A DNA stretch of 58,156 nt from Candidatus Epulonipiscium sp. GTDB taxonomy: Bacteria > Bacillota_A > Clostridia > Lachnospirales > Cellulosilyticaceae. The stretch spans positions 1 through 58,156 of the forward strand of contig DUUM01000019.1 of assembly GCA_012841565.1 (NCBI GenBank), in the 5' to 3' direction. Positions 26,794-36,920 of the stretch are shown here, one piece after another. Within the stretch, counting starts at the first letter, position 1. Every line of letters begins with the position of its first letter. The notes under the pieces were generated by a model that worked only from the letters and a program-made list of their open reading frames with translations, searched no databases and was not told the DNA's origin. Made by a program: the position numbers and the translations under genes.

Positions 26794-28983
26794 ATGAAGA
26801 GATACAAACAACGTAGTTTAGCAATGTTTATTGTTTTCTGTATGATATTTGCAAGTATTCCACAGGCAATATTTGCAACAGATTACGATAATCACTGGGC
26901 AAAGAATGCTGTTGAAAAATGGAGCGAGAAGGGGTTAGTAAAGGGGTATGAAGATGGTAATTTTAGACCTTCAAATCCTATTACGCGAGGGGAACTTGCA
27001 ACTATTTTAGCGAGGGTTTTTGAATTTGAAGAAACAGCTCATTCAAAAGAGTATACAGATGTAGATGCAGGGAAATGGTATGCAGACAGTGTAGCTAAGA
27101 TAAGTTCAGCTAAGCTTATGAATGATAATGGCCAAACTTTCAGACCTGAAGCGCCAGCCACTAGAGAAGAAGCAGCTTATGCGATTGCAAAAGCATATAA
27201 AGTAACCGGTTCTACTAGTGAAGCATTTAAAGATCAAGTAGCTATCTCAGATTGGGCAAGTGATTCTGTAGAAGCACTTTTTTCAAAAGGATTTATAAGT
27301 GGTAATCCAGATGGAACTTTTGCGCCACAAAGAACTTTAACAAGAGCAGAAGTTGTGACGATGCTAGATAAAATTACAAGTGGACTTATTAACGTAGCAG
27401 GTACATACACAGAAGATATAAATGGTAACCTTGTTGTCAATACAAGAGACGTTATTTTGAAAGATATGACGATCTCAGGTAACTTATATCTTACAGAAGG
27501 TATCGGTGATGGCGATGTTACGCTTGAGAACATTACTGTAGAAGGAGAAACTTTTGTAAACGGTGGAGGGGTTAACTCTATTAAATCTAAGGGTAGTAGT
27601 TTTTTAGATGGTATGAAAGTTTCAACTAAAAATCCTGTTAGATTATTAATCGTTGGGGATGCAGTTAAAGTTGAGGCTTTCCCGGGAACAACAGTAACAC
27701 TTACAGGTAATTTTTCAAATGTAATATTACCTCCAGGCGTTAACGTTATTATTAAAGATGCTACAGTTGGGACAATTTTTGTAGAGCCAGGGGTTGCAGG
27801 AGCTACTGGTGTGACTAATGCAGTTATTACCATAGAAGAAGGCTCAACTGTAAAAAATATGCAAGCAGACGCACCGGTAGAGACAAAAGGAAAAGGTAAA
27901 ATTGAAAACCTTACTGTAAATTCGGAAGGTGTAAAAACAGAGCAAAAACCTGTTAAGATGGAAATTAAAGATAAAGATATTAAAGCTAATATTGCAGGTA
28001 AAGAAGAAACAAAAGAAAGCATAGAAACAGCAAAATCAGTAGAACCTTCAAAATCATCAACGGGTGGAGGAAGCAGTAGTGGTGGTGGAACTACTAGTGG
28101 TGGGAACACAACAACTCCAGGAACTCCAGTAAACCCAGGAACCCCAGGAACCCCAGGAATCACAGAAAAGGTTCGTTTTAGCGGAGTAATAAAATATGAT
28201 GGAAAACCGGTAAAAGGTGCTGAGGTGAAAATTAATGCGCATGGTAGTAATTATAGAGCAGAAACTAGTGAAGATGGGTACTTCTCATTTTATGTAGATG
28301 CTGGAAAGACATATGAAATTAGCGCATGGATTGTTAATGATGAATATGAAGGATTTTATGGCGAAAAAATCGAATTAGCTAACTCAAATAAAGAAATTAA
28401 TATTGAGCTTAAAAAGCAGAATGTAGCTAAAATCTTAATTACAGATAGTAATAACAGACCTATAATTACAGGGATAAACCTTAGAGAAGTTGATGAAAAC
28501 GGGAAAAAATTAGGTAGTTATAGAGTAGATAACAGAGGTAATGCAACAATAATTCTAGAGAAACCAGATGATGTTGCAAGGATGTTTGAGATATATTTAG
28601 AGGATATGTCTGTGCCAGTAGGGAAGGTAGAGGGCGTTAAATATACAGGGAAACCAGTCTCTGAATATACAGGATCATTAAACTGGAGCCTAGGTAATAC
28701 TATTGAGGGTATGGCAGTATACAATAATGGTGAACCTGCTAAGAATAAGAAAATAACTCTTCTTCAAATTCATGCTCATCAAGACAATACGAGTTGGACT
28801 AGTTGGATGAAACCAGTTGATATAATAACAGATAATGATGGTAAGTATATCTTTGAAGATGTGGATAAGAACTTTGATTATTATATTCAGTCAAGATATA
28901 CAGAGGGAACGGACTGTTTTATATCTGATAACTTGAATGCTTTATTGGTGAGTGGCGAATATAATGAACAAGTAGTTATTTAA
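26794..28983 (+). CDS. S-layer homology (SLH) domain surface protein, ended early by an in-frame stop
   Basis: A signal peptide ends near residue 29 (IPQAIFA). Three SLH domains follow at about 30-210, with markers GYEDGNFRPSNPITRGELAT, FRPEAPATREEAAYAIA and GNPDGTFAPQRTLTRAEVVT. They bind cell-wall polysaccharide. A repetitive beta region (about 205-400) is next, then a Ser/Gly/Pro/Thr linker (about 420-455) and carboxypeptidase-regulatory-like beta domains (VRFSGVIKYDGKPVKGAEVK). TAA at 28981 ends the frame after residue 729. The same frame continues for 294 more codons with similar domains, so the gene was probably longer. The truncated product could still be displayed. The ribosome site is GAGGAGGAA. 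Confidence 0.9.
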   Translation: MKRYKQRSLAMFIVFCMIFASIPQAIFATDYDNHWAKNAVEKWSEKGLVKGYEDGNFRPSNPITRGELATILARVFEFEETAHSKEYTDVDAGKWYADSVAKISSAKLMNDNGQTFRPEAPATREEAAYAIAKAYKVTGSTSEAFKDQVAISDWASDSVEALFSKGFISGNPDGTFAPQRTLTRAEVVTMLDKITSGLINVAGTYTEDINGNLVVNTRDVILKDMTISGNLYLTEGIGDGDVTLENITVEGETFVNGGGVNSIKSKGSSFLDGMKVSTKNPVRLLIVGDAVKVEAFPGTTVTLTGNFSNVILPPGVNVIIKDATVGTIFVEPGVAGATGVTNAVITIEEGSTVKNMQADAPVETKGKGKIENLTVNSEGVKTEQKPVKMEIKDKDIKANIAGKEETKESIETAKSVEPSKSSTGGGSSSGGGTTSGGNTTTPGTPVNPGTPGTPGITEKVRFSGVIKYDGKPVKGAEVKINAHGSNYRAETSEDGYFSFYVDAGKTYEISAWIVNDEYEGFYGEKIELANSNKEINIELKKQNVAKILITDSNNRPIITGINLREVDENGKKLGSYRVDNRGNATIILEKPDDVARMFEIYLEDMSVPVGKVEGVKYTGKPVSEYTGSLNWSLGNTIEGMAVYNNGEPAKNKKITLLQIHAHQDNTSWTSWMKPVDIITDNDGKYIFEDVDKNFDYYIQSRYTEGTDCFISDNLNALLVSGEYNEQVVI

Positions 28984-29865
28984 AAATCATATAGTATTAC
29001 GGTAGATATCCAAAATTCAGATAGTATAGTAGATCCTAACAATATGAGAATTGATATAATGGATAAAAATGGTACTAAGTGGGGAATGAGTGGGATTAGG
29101 CCTGGAAAGGAACTTATATACGAATATAGATTTGGCCCAGGAGAATATACAATAACGGTAACAACGGGAGAAGATGTAATTGTTAAAACACTTACAATTA
29201 TAGAAGGTATATACAACTATGATGTTTTAGTGGACTTGTTAGGAGAAAAGAATGAAAGAACATTAAACGTTAAGCTTAAGGAAGAACAGTCTGTTAATGT
29301 TGCAGGTAAAAAATTAACAGCTCATAACGTTACTTTAGGATATCCGAATAATGATCAAGGTGAAGGTAAGGGACAAGCATGGGCAGATTTTACGAATGGC
29401 AAAGCAACCCTTGTAATCCCACAAGATTTTAATAGTTTAGAAGCAAAGTTATTTATTCGAGATGCTGAAGGTATGTTAATTACTATTCAAGATATTACAC
29501 TTGATGTAAACGAAGTAGAGGTTGACCTTGCTAATACTCCGGATTTTATATCAGCAGTTTATTTGCAGTCTACCACAGATTCTGCCATTACACTTAATAC
29601 TGCTAAACTCTATATGACGGATAAACCTGATGATGCAATTATAGAATATAAACTAAAGGATTTTGATGTTTCAGCAGAGCCTTTAGTAGCAAGAGAGTCT
29701 ATGAAATTATTTTCTGGAATAAAGCTTATTCATGGAAAGTATTTTATAATTGTAGAGTACAGTGCGAATGAAATTGATTATGAGTTAATAGGAGAGTTTA
29801 TTTTCTTTGATAAGGATAAACAAACGTATGAATTGACGTTTGATCTTACAGGAGAAGAAGATTAA
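28984..29865 (+). pseudogene. Distal part of the SLH protein, cut off by the TAA at 28981
   Basis: The reading frame is the same as the SLH gene upstream and runs without another stop from KSYSITVDIQ to the TAA at 29863. The sequence is beta-rich with repeats such as FGPGEYTITVTTGEDV, and it matches the style of the preceding surface domains. The first ATG (29044) has no ribosome site and there is no signal peptide, so independent translation is unlikely. One base change in codon 730 would restore a protein of about 1,023 residues. A terminator follows at 29895, as expected for the end of one gene. Confidence 0.75.
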
Positions 29866-29894
29866 ATCGTAGAGTAATAACTTAAGCGCTAAAT

Positions 29895-29938
29895 AAAAAA
29901 AGGACTTCTGAAAATATATTTTCAGAAGTCCTTTTTTA
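29895..29938. terminator. Bidirectional terminator after the SLH gene
   Basis: A long palindrome with the core AAAAGGACTTCTGAAAAT is flanked by A and T runs. It separates the SLH gene from the converging DUF1540 gene. Confidence 0.9.
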
Positions 29939-29954
29939 TCCTAAGCCACCACGT

Positions 29955-30137
29955 TTAAGTATAATTACTCTCATCAGGCTTAAAGGTCTTGCAACTGGTC
30001 TCATTAGATGTTTCTACTATACTGTTACTCATAGTGCTCATAGGATTGACTTCAAGAGCACTGGCATGGCATTGTTCATTATGATTATAATGACAGTTTT
30101 CTACACTACATTTTACTTGCATTTTTGGGGATTCCAT
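29955..30137 (-). CDS. DUF1540 small cysteine-rich protein
   Basis: A 60-residue protein contains VKCSVENCHYNHNEQCHASA and a further TSCKTF, giving four cysteines and histidines in the DUF1540 spacing. The family is common in spore-forming Firmicutes, probably binds metal, and has no proven role. An AGGATGGTG site precedes the ATG. It is a single gene converging on the SLH gene. Confidence 0.85.
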   Translation of the reverse strand: MESPKMQVKCSVENCHYNHNEQCHASALEVNPMSTMSNSIVETSNETSCKTFKPDESNYT

Positions 30138-30319
30138 TTATTTTCACCATCCTTTATTTTTTAAGTCTTGATTAGTTTGTCCGTGAGGAACATATTTTAT
30201 GAGACAAGATAAAATTACCAAAATGATATTTTTATTTGATTATAAAATTGAATATATGAGGTTTTATTTGAATAAGATTTGCACATCACGTATAATAATA
30301 GATATAGAGGTGGTGCAAA

Positions 30320-30691
30320 ATGAATGCAAAGAATACCCTATTGATTATCATAGGAAGTATAGCTGTGGGGTTAGGGGTAATAGGGATCTTCCTGCCATTA
30401 CTACCAACAACTCCTTTTTTACTCGTCGGGGCATACTGTTACTTTGAAGGTTCCCCAAAATTGTACGCTTCACTACTTAACAATAGATACTTAGGAGAAT
30501 ATATAAAGAACTTCAGGGAGTATAAGAGCATCCCTTTAAAAACCAAGATATTTGCTATAGTCATGTTATGGCTAACCATTGGTTATTGCATCCTATATAT
30601 TATCCCATTATTACTGGTAAAAATACTTTTATTTATAATTGCTAGTGCTGTAACGGTACACATATTATCCTATAAAACCTTGAAAAAATAA
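30320..30691 (+). CDS. DUF454 (YbaN-like) inner membrane protein
   Basis: The 123-residue protein has two to four membrane segments. The family signature is LLIIIGSIAVGLGVIGIFLP followed by LLPTTPFLLVGAYCYFEGS, and later NRYLGEYIKNFRE. This is the DUF454/YbaN type, with no established function. GAGGTGG is the ribosome site. The longer overlapping frame from 30199 is a shadow. The stop runs straight into the hairpin repeat at 30691-30742. Confidence 0.88.
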   Translation: MNAKNTLLIIIGSIAVGLGVIGIFLPLLPTTPFLLVGAYCYFEGSPKLYASLLNNRYLGEYIKNFREYKSIPLKTKIFAIVMLWLTIGYCILYIIPLLLVKILLFIIASAVTVHILSYKTLKK

Positions 30692-30742
30692 AAAGAGGGA
30701 CAGTCCCCACTCTAGTGCACTAGAGTAGGGACTGTCCTCTTT
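30691..30742. repeat. REP-like GGGACAGTCCCC hairpin, also a likely bidirectional terminator
   Basis: AAAAGAGG and GACAGTCCC pair with GGGACTGTCCTCTTTT, and an inner ACTCTAGTGC pairs with GCACTAGAGT. The result is a nearly perfect ~25-bp stem with A and T runs outside. It belongs to the same family as the hairpin at 9213-9256 and directly follows the DUF454 stop. Confidence 0.8.
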
Positions 30743-30781
30743 TTATGGTATAATTACAAAAAAGCCTAAGGAGTGAAAATC

Positions 30782-31927
30782 ATGAAATTCATCCATACAT
30801 CAGACTGGCACTTGGGGAAGATTCTCCATGGTGTTCATTTAACCCCAGACCAGCGTATCGTCCTAGATGGACTTAAAGAAATTCTAGCACAAGAAAGGCC
30901 AGATGCCCTCATTATAGCGGGAGATATTTATGATAGAGCCATCCCGCCAGTTGAAGCTGTTGAATTATTTAGCGAATTCACCCAGAGCGTTTTACTTGGT
31001 CTAGGCATTCCTATTATCGCTATGGCGGGTAACCACGATAGCGCTGAGCGTATTCAATTTGGGAGCAAGCTATTATCGGAAAATAAATTGCATATAATCG
31101 GGAAGTCCACCCAAGGATATGAGAAGGTTGTATTAGAAGATGACCACGGACCAGTGGAATTTTATGTGATTCCTTACGCAGATCCAGCCTATATCAGATC
31201 TATGTATAAAAATGATGCCATCAAAACCCACGATGATGCCTTTGAAGCTATTACAAATCGTATTTTAGAGGAAAAGGGTGATGCTAGAAGTGTTGCAATG
31301 GTTCATGCCTACGTGCAAGGCGGGGAAATACATTCTGATTCAGAAAGGCCCCTTTCCATAGGAGGAACTGATATGGTTAGCTTTAGCCACTTTAAACCCT
31401 TCAACTACACAGCTCTTGGGCATCTTCATGCACCCCAACGAGCAGGAGAAGAGTTTATTCGCTACAGTGGATCTCTTATGAAATATTCCATTTCAGAGGC
31501 AACTCAGAAAAAATCTGTTTATATGATTGAAATGGACAAAGACGGAACCGTCACTCATGAGGAAATTTTAATCAAGGCACCTAAAGATGTTAGACAGGTA
31601 AAAGGCCTATTAGAAGATATTTTAGCCACGGGCAGATTAGATGACAACCCTAATGATTATGTCATGGCTGTTGTAGAAGATGAGGGGGCCCTCCTAGATC
31701 CTATGGAGAAAATTAGGTCCGTCTACCCTAACGCAATAGGCATGAAGCGCACCTTTTTAGAAAACCAACAAGAGGGTAGTCGGGGGGATATTAATTATAG
31801 TAATTATAACAAAATGAGCATCGGCTCACTATTTGATGATTTTTACACCCATGTAACAGGGGAAGGGTTTAGCGAAGAATATAAAGAAGTATTTGAGGCC
31901 ATTACCAAAGGAATAGAAAGGGAGTGA
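30782..31927 (+). CDS. sbcD: Exonuclease subunit SbcD
   Basis: SbcD is the Mre11-type nuclease that with SbcC opens hairpins and trims double-strand ends. The 381-residue protein shows the metallophosphoesterase motifs FIHTSDWHLGK, IIAGDIYDRAIPP, IAMAGNHDS and YTALGHLHAPQ in order. I chose ATG 30782 with AAGGAG nine bases upstream. The GTG at 30773 lies on that site. TATAAT near 30749 is a probable -10 box. sbcC follows after four bases. Confidence 0.96.
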   Translation: MKFIHTSDWHLGKILHGVHLTPDQRIVLDGLKEILAQERPDALIIAGDIYDRAIPPVEAVELFSEFTQSVLLGLGIPIIAMAGNHDSAERIQFGSKLLSENKLHIIGKSTQGYEKVVLEDDHGPVEFYVIPYADPAYIRSMYKNDAIKTHDDAFEAITNRILEEKGDARSVAMVHAYVQGGEIHSDSERPLSIGGTDMVSFSHFKPFNYTALGHLHAPQRAGEEFIRYSGSLMKYSISEATQKKSVYMIEMDKDGTVTHEEILIKAPKDVRQVKGLLEDILATGRLDDNPNDYVMAVVEDEGALLDPMEKIRSVYPNAIGMKRTFLENQQEGSRGDINYSNYNKMSIGSLFDDFYTHVTGEGFSEEYKEVFEAITKGIERE

Positions 31928-31931
31928 AAAA

Positions 31932-34900
31932 ATGAAACCTGTTTTATTAGAAATGGAAGCATTCGGGCCTTATTCAGCAGTGCAAATTATAGACTTTACC
32001 TTACTTAAAGATGCCAATATGTTTTTAATCCACGGCTCAACAGGTGGCGGAAAAACCACTATTCTTGATGCTATATGCTATGGTTTGTACGGAGAAACCA
32101 GCGGAAAAGAACGAGATCCTGATAGTATGCGCAGTCATTTTGCAAAAGAAGACCAGTTAACCCAGGTTAAATTCACTTTCAAAGTTGGGCAAAACACCTA
32201 TTTTGTTCACCGTATTCCAGGACAAAAAAGACCTAAAAAAGTAGGGGATGGTTTTACAGATCAAAAACCAGATGGCTGGTTATATAAATTAGGCGACGAA
32301 GAACCTGAGCTCCTTGCAGCTGGGGTAACGGATGTGAAAGATAAGATTATTGAGATTATAGGCTTTGACTCAGACCAATTTAGGCAAGTTATTATTATTC
32401 CCCAAGGCCAATTTAGAAAGCTTTTAGTGGCGAAAAGTGAAGAAAGACAAAAGATTTTAGGGGAAATATTTCAAACCAGGAAATACAAACTAGTAGAAGA
32501 AAGAATTCGGGACGAAGAGCGAACTTTGAAAAATGAAGTGGCCTCTCTTAAAGAGCGCCGCAAAGAGCAAGTTAAAAACATAAAATATAGACCCAATACA
32601 CCACTAGAAGCATTAATGGAAAAAGAAAATATCGACACCAACCAGGTCATTACTGAAGTAGAAGTTTTATCTGAAACTCAGGAAGAAGAAATAAAGAAAA
32701 TTACTGAGGAAATTACAACCTCAGAAGAAAATATGAAATTAATGGCCACTCAGATCACAATTGCGACTAATAACAACGCAAAACATACTGAAAAACTAAA
32801 TGTTAAAGTGACCTATGATGACTTAATAAGCCAAGAAGAAGGCTTTATAAAAAAAGAAAAGGATTATAATCTGGGCCAAAAAGCACTGCCGCTCCAGACG
32901 AAAGAACAGTACTTAAATGAATTAGCCTTGCAAAAAGAGCAGTTAAAAATAGACGTGTTAAACATCAGAGAAGAGATTAAAGCCCTTGATATAACTTATA
33001 AAGAAGTAACCATTCAAATGGAGCAGTGTAAAGAGCAAGAACCAGAAACAAAAAAACGAGAAATTAATCTTAATAAAGCAGTAGAAGAATATAGACCTAA
33101 GTCCACAAATTTAATTATTTTAGAAAAAGATAAAGAGGTCATAAAAAAAGAAATAGATCAGGCCCTAGAGCGTCAAAAAACATTAAAAGAGCAAAAAGAA
33201 GCAATGGACAAAGAAATTCTGGAAGCTGAGAAAACTCTCGGGCAAAGGCAAATATTTAATGATTTGCTTAGAAAGCAAGAACTAGAATCTCAAAAACTAT
33301 CGGCAACACTGGTTCAAAAAAGGCAATTAGAACAAATGGAATTAGGTTATGAGAGTCTTCGGAATAAGTATAAGGAGATAAGTATTAAATTGAAAAAAGC
33401 TGGAGATGAGTATGCAAAGGCCAGTGAAACTCATAACCAGATACTACAACAATGGATACGGGGGCAAGCAGGAGAATTAGCTAGAAATCTAAAAGAAAGC
33501 GAAGCCTGTCCAGTATGTGGATCCACTACTCATCCAAAGCCTGCTGTTTCAACGACCGAAACAGCAACAGAAAAAGATTTGGAAGAAAAAAAGAGCATTC
33601 TAGATAACTCACTTGAATATTACCAAGATATTAAAAATAAGCAAGTTAAAATTACAACCGAAGGCACAGGAAGTGGGAAGCAAGTAAATGCCCAAAAAGA
33701 AATGCTAGGAGAGCATGCCGAAACCCCATTACAGGATATGGAAAATGCATATAATAAATTAGAACTAGAAAAAAAGCAAACCACTGAGACTTTATTAACT
33801 CTTGAAAAACTTAATCAAAAAACGGCACAACAAAAAGAAGAAAAGGTGAAAATAGAGGAAGAAGCTACTATTTTACAAGAAAAAGATAAGGAAAATGCCG
33901 ATAGATTTACATCTTTAAATACCCAAATAGAACACATTAAAAAAGAAATTCCAGAAGAATTAAGATCTAAAGAAGCCTTAAATAGGTATATTAGCAAGCT
34001 AGAAGCCGCAATCAAAACCCAAAAAGAAATTCATGAGAAAACACAAAAAAGGCTAGAAGCGGTAAAAGCGTCTAAAATAAAACTAGAGACATCGGAAAAA
34101 GAAAAAGATTCCCAACTCAAAGTAATGGAAGTAAGGCATGAAAAAGAAATAAATGACTTTAAGAGCCATAGAGAAAAAGCAGGTTTTGAAACCTTTGAAG
34201 CCTACCAAAAGGCCTATAAATCTCAAGATGAGCTTGAACGCATTGAAGGGGAAATCAAGGCCTATCGCAGTCTTTATAGCGCCATAGAAGCGCAGTATAA
34301 AAAACTAATAGAAGAAACCAAAGATATTGTATTAGTTGACGTTAAAGCCCTTGAAGACCAGTATAGTCTTTTAGAAAGAGCCAAAGATGAACTTGGCAGA
34401 GTCCGCCAGACTATTACCTTAGAAAAACAGCATAATGAAAAACAAATGGCGATTATATTAAAATCCACCAAACAAATTATGGAGAAAGAAAAAAGATATA
34501 GCATTGTAGGTAGTTTATATGACGCCGTAAGAGGGAAGAATATAAAGGGACTTTCTTTTGAACGATTTATTCAAAGCTCCCTATTCGAAGATGTTTTAAT
34601 ACGCGCCAACGAAAGGCTAACCCTAATGTCCAATAACCGTTATGAGTTGTATAGATCTGATAACCGGGAAAGCTTAGCCTCTCAATCAGGCCTTGATATG
34701 GAAGTACTTGATACCTATACAGGTAAAAAACGCCATGTACGCACATTGTCGGGGGGAGAGGGCTTTATGGCATCCCTGTCACTAGCCCTAGGCTTAGCAG
34801 ACGTTGTTCAGTCCTACGCAGGTGGCATATCACTAGATACCATCTTTATTGACGAGGGATTTGGCACATTAGATACAGAATCTCTAGATGCGGCCATTAA

Positions 34901-35036
34901 AACCCTGATTGATTTGCAACAAAGCGGACGTCTTGTAGGAATTATTTCTCACGTACCGGAATTAAAAGAGAGAATTGGGGCAAGGCTTGAAGTAGTGAGT
35001 ACCCAAAGTGGCAGCAGGGCGAAGTTTCACGTATAA
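31932..35036 (+). CDS. sbcC: Exonuclease subunit SbcC
   Basis: SbcC is the Rad50-like ATPase partner of SbcD. The 1,034-residue protein has Walker A GSTGGGKTT at residues 35-43 and a long coiled coil broken by the zinc hook CPVC (Cys526, Cys529). A second coiled coil follows. The ABC signature LSGGEGFMASLSLALGLADV lies near 939 and Walker B DTIFIDEGFGTLD near 975. It is coupled to sbcD. Length and layout fit a complete member. Confidence 0.97.
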   Translation: MKPVLLEMEAFGPYSAVQIIDFTLLKDANMFLIHGSTGGGKTTILDAICYGLYGETSGKERDPDSMRSHFAKEDQLTQVKFTFKVGQNTYFVHRIPGQKRPKKVGDGFTDQKPDGWLYKLGDEEPELLAAGVTDVKDKIIEIIGFDSDQFRQVIIIPQGQFRKLLVAKSEERQKILGEIFQTRKYKLVEERIRDEERTLKNEVASLKERRKEQVKNIKYRPNTPLEALMEKENIDTNQVITEVEVLSETQEEEIKKITEEITTSEENMKLMATQITIATNNNAKHTEKLNVKVTYDDLISQEEGFIKKEKDYNLGQKALPLQTKEQYLNELALQKEQLKIDVLNIREEIKALDITYKEVTIQMEQCKEQEPETKKREINLNKAVEEYRPKSTNLIILEKDKEVIKKEIDQALERQKTLKEQKEAMDKEILEAEKTLGQRQIFNDLLRKQELESQKLSATLVQKRQLEQMELGYESLRNKYKEISIKLKKAGDEYAKASETHNQILQQWIRGQAGELARNLKESEACPVCGSTTHPKPAVSTTETATEKDLEEKKSILDNSLEYYQDIKNKQVKITTEGTGSGKQVNAQKEMLGEHAETPLQDMENAYNKLELEKKQTTETLLTLEKLNQKTAQQKEEKVKIEEEATILQEKDKENADRFTSLNTQIEHIKKEIPEELRSKEALNRYISKLEAAIKTQKEIHEKTQKRLEAVKASKIKLETSEKEKDSQLKVMEVRHEKEINDFKSHREKAGFETFEAYQKAYKSQDELERIEGEIKAYRSLYSAIEAQYKKLIEETKDIVLVDVKALEDQYSLLERAKDELGRVRQTITLEKQHNEKQMAIILKSTKQIMEKEKRYSIVGSLYDAVRGKNIKGLSFERFIQSSLFEDVLIRANERLTLMSNNRYELYRSDNRESLASQSGLDMEVLDTYTGKKRHVRTLSGGEGFMASLSLALGLADVVQSYAGGISLDTIFIDEGFGTLDTESLDAAIKTLIDLQQSGRLVGIISHVPELKERIGARLEVVSTQSGSRAKFHV

Positions 35037-35102
35037 TTAAGAGTTTCATTTCTTTTAATTCAAATCTATACTATAATAGATAGGTAAAGAAGGAGTTGAG
35101 TT

Positions 35103-36017
35103 ATGAATAAAAATGAAATTGCGAAACTATTACTACAAAAAATACCAGAATCCATGATAAAAATAGATGAACCCATGAAAAATCATACGTCCTTTAAAAT
35201 TGGAGGGCCAGCAGATATATATGTTGCCCCCTCCACAGTAGAAGAACTAACCTTCACCTTAAAAGTATGCAAGGACAATCATATTCCTTATTTCATACTG
35301 GGCAACGGCAGTAATTTACTTGTAAAAGACGGAGGGTATAGGGGCATAATGATTCATATTTTAAAAAACATGAATCAGATTAGTATAGAAGGCAATGAGC
35401 TCTACGCTCAGGCGGGGGCGCTACTAGTTAAGGTGGCCAACACCTGTCTAGATCATAGCCTAACAGGGTTTGAGTTTGCCCACGGCATTCCAGGCAGCAT
35501 AGGCGGCGCCGTGTATATGAATGCAGGGGCATACGGCGGAGAAATGAAAAATGTGATCGTATCTGCTGATGTCATTGATCACAATGGGCAGCTACTAACC
35601 CTCACGAATGAAGACCTAGCACTTGGCTATAGAACGAGTAAAATTCAAACAGCAGAGATGATTGTAGTGGGGGCGCGTATTGCCCTTGAACAAGGAACCT
35701 ACCATGAGATTAAGGAAAAAATGGATGATCTTTCTAATAGAAGAAGAACCAAGCAACCCCTTACAGTTCCTAGCGCTGGAAGCACCTTTAAAAGACCAGA
35801 AGGCTACTATGCAGGCAAACTAATCATGGACGCAGAACTACGTGGATTTCGTATAGGGGATGCAGGTGTATCGGATAAGCATTGTGGCTTTATCGTTAAT
35901 CTTGGAGAGGCAACGTCTAAGGAAGTCATAGACCTAATTCGCCATATACAATGTACGGTTAAAGAGGCTTTTGGCCAAGACCTACACCCAGAGCTTAAAA
36001 TTATTGGAGAAGATTAA
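35103..36017 (+). CDS. murB: UDP-N-acetylenolpyruvoylglucosamine reductase
   Basis: MurB reduces the enolpyruvyl intermediate to UDP-MurNAc in peptidoglycan synthesis, using FAD and NADPH. The 304-residue enzyme shows MKNHTSFKIGGPADIYVAPS, LGNGSNLLVKDGGYRG, GFEFAHGIPGSIGGAVYMNA and the catalytic-serine region SAGSTFKRPEGYYAGKLI. This is the type IIb form, lacking the E. coli insert, as in Gram-positives. AAGGAG precedes it and rapZ follows 29 bases later. Confidence 0.97.
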   Translation: MNKNEIAKLLLQKIPESMIKIDEPMKNHTSFKIGGPADIYVAPSTVEELTFTLKVCKDNHIPYFILGNGSNLLVKDGGYRGIMIHILKNMNQISIEGNELYAQAGALLVKVANTCLDHSLTGFEFAHGIPGSIGGAVYMNAGAYGGEMKNVIVSADVIDHNGQLLTLTNEDLALGYRTSKIQTAEMIVVGARIALEQGTYHEIKEKMDDLSNRRRTKQPLTVPSAGSTFKRPEGYYAGKLIMDAELRGFRIGDAGVSDKHCGFIVNLGEATSKEVIDLIRHIQCTVKEAFGQDLHPELKIIGED

Positions 36018-36046
36018 AGCAACGTCACAGAAGGGAGACATAGAAC

Positions 36047-36919
36047 ATGCAGTTGATTATCGTAACTGGAATGTCAGGAGCAGGAAAAAGTACAGCTATT
36101 AGAGCCCTAGAAGATGATGGTTTTTATTGTATTGATAACTTACCGCCAGCTCTTATTCCAACATTTACAGAGTTATGTTTAGGCCAACAAGATAAATTTA
36201 GCAAAGTGGCATTAGGCATCGATATACGAGGTGGTGAACTTTTTACAGAACTTTTTTTAAGTTTAGACACCATTAAAACAAACGGCTACAACTATGATAT
36301 ACTTTTCCTAGATTCTTCAGATGAAATTTTGATGAAACGCTTTAAGGAAACAAGAAGAACCCATCCACTTGTTAGAGAAGGTCGGCTAGGAGAAGGCATT
36401 GCTAAAGAAAGAGTTTTACTTGAAGAGCTCAAGCAAAAATCAAGTGAAATTATTGATACAAGTAACCTACTGCCTAAAGAAGTAAGAGAAATTGTACGCA
36501 AGATTTATGTACAAGATGAAGATTTTAATAACCTAATGATTACCGTTGTAACCTTTGGATTTAAATATGGCATTCCTATGGATTCTGACCTAGTATTTGA
36601 TGTTAGATTTATGCCTAATCCATATTATATTCCAGAGATTAGGCCTTTAACAGGCAATGATCAAATAGTACAAGACTATGTTATGGAAAATCAGGTGTCC
36701 ATAGATTTCTTAGGTAAACTAGAAGATATGATTGGATTTTTGATTCCAAACTATGTTAAAGAGGGGAAAAACCAATTAGTTATTAGTATTGGTTGTACAG
36801 GTGGAAAGCATAGATCGGTTACAATTGGAAATAAGCTATTTGAAAATCTTGTTAAAATGGGTCACAGTGCCTATATTCAGCATAGAGATATAGAGAAAGA
36901 TAAAAAAAGAGGAAAATGA
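36047..36919 (+). CDS. rapZ: RNase adapter RapZ / nucleotide-binding protein YvcJ
   Basis: The 290-residue P-loop protein has Walker A GMSGAGKST at residues 8-16. A C-terminal domain carries SIGCTGGKHRSV. In E. coli, RapZ controls glucosamine-6-phosphate synthase via small RNAs; in Bacillus, YvcJ affects competence and acts within the yvc cluster. The gene order rapZ-yvcK-whiA-crh matches Bacillus. The stop is one base from yvcK. Confidence 0.95.
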   Translation: MQLIIVTGMSGAGKSTAIRALEDDGFYCIDNLPPALIPTFTELCLGQQDKFSKVALGIDIRGGELFTELFLSLDTIKTNGYNYDILFLDSSDEILMKRFKETRRTHPLVREGRLGEGIAKERVLLEELKQKSSEIIDTSNLLPKEVREIVRKIYVQDEDFNNLMITVVTFGFKYGIPMDSDLVFDVRFMPNPYYIPEIRPLTGNDQIVQDYVMENQVSIDFLGKLEDMIGFLIPNYVKEGKNQLVISIGCTGGKHRSVTIGNKLFENLVKMGHSAYIQHRDIEKDKKRGK

Positions 36920-36920
36920 T

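Noticed and set aside
27234..28163. A 309-codon open frame antisense to the SLH gene
   Set aside because: It is Pro/Val/Ser-rich low-complexity sequence mirrored from the SLH codons, has no ribosome site and no family features. It is a shadow.
28981..28983. Programmed recoding (selenocysteine or pyrrolysine) at the SLH stop
   Set aside because: The stop is TAA, which is not used for either residue, and no recoding structure is visible.
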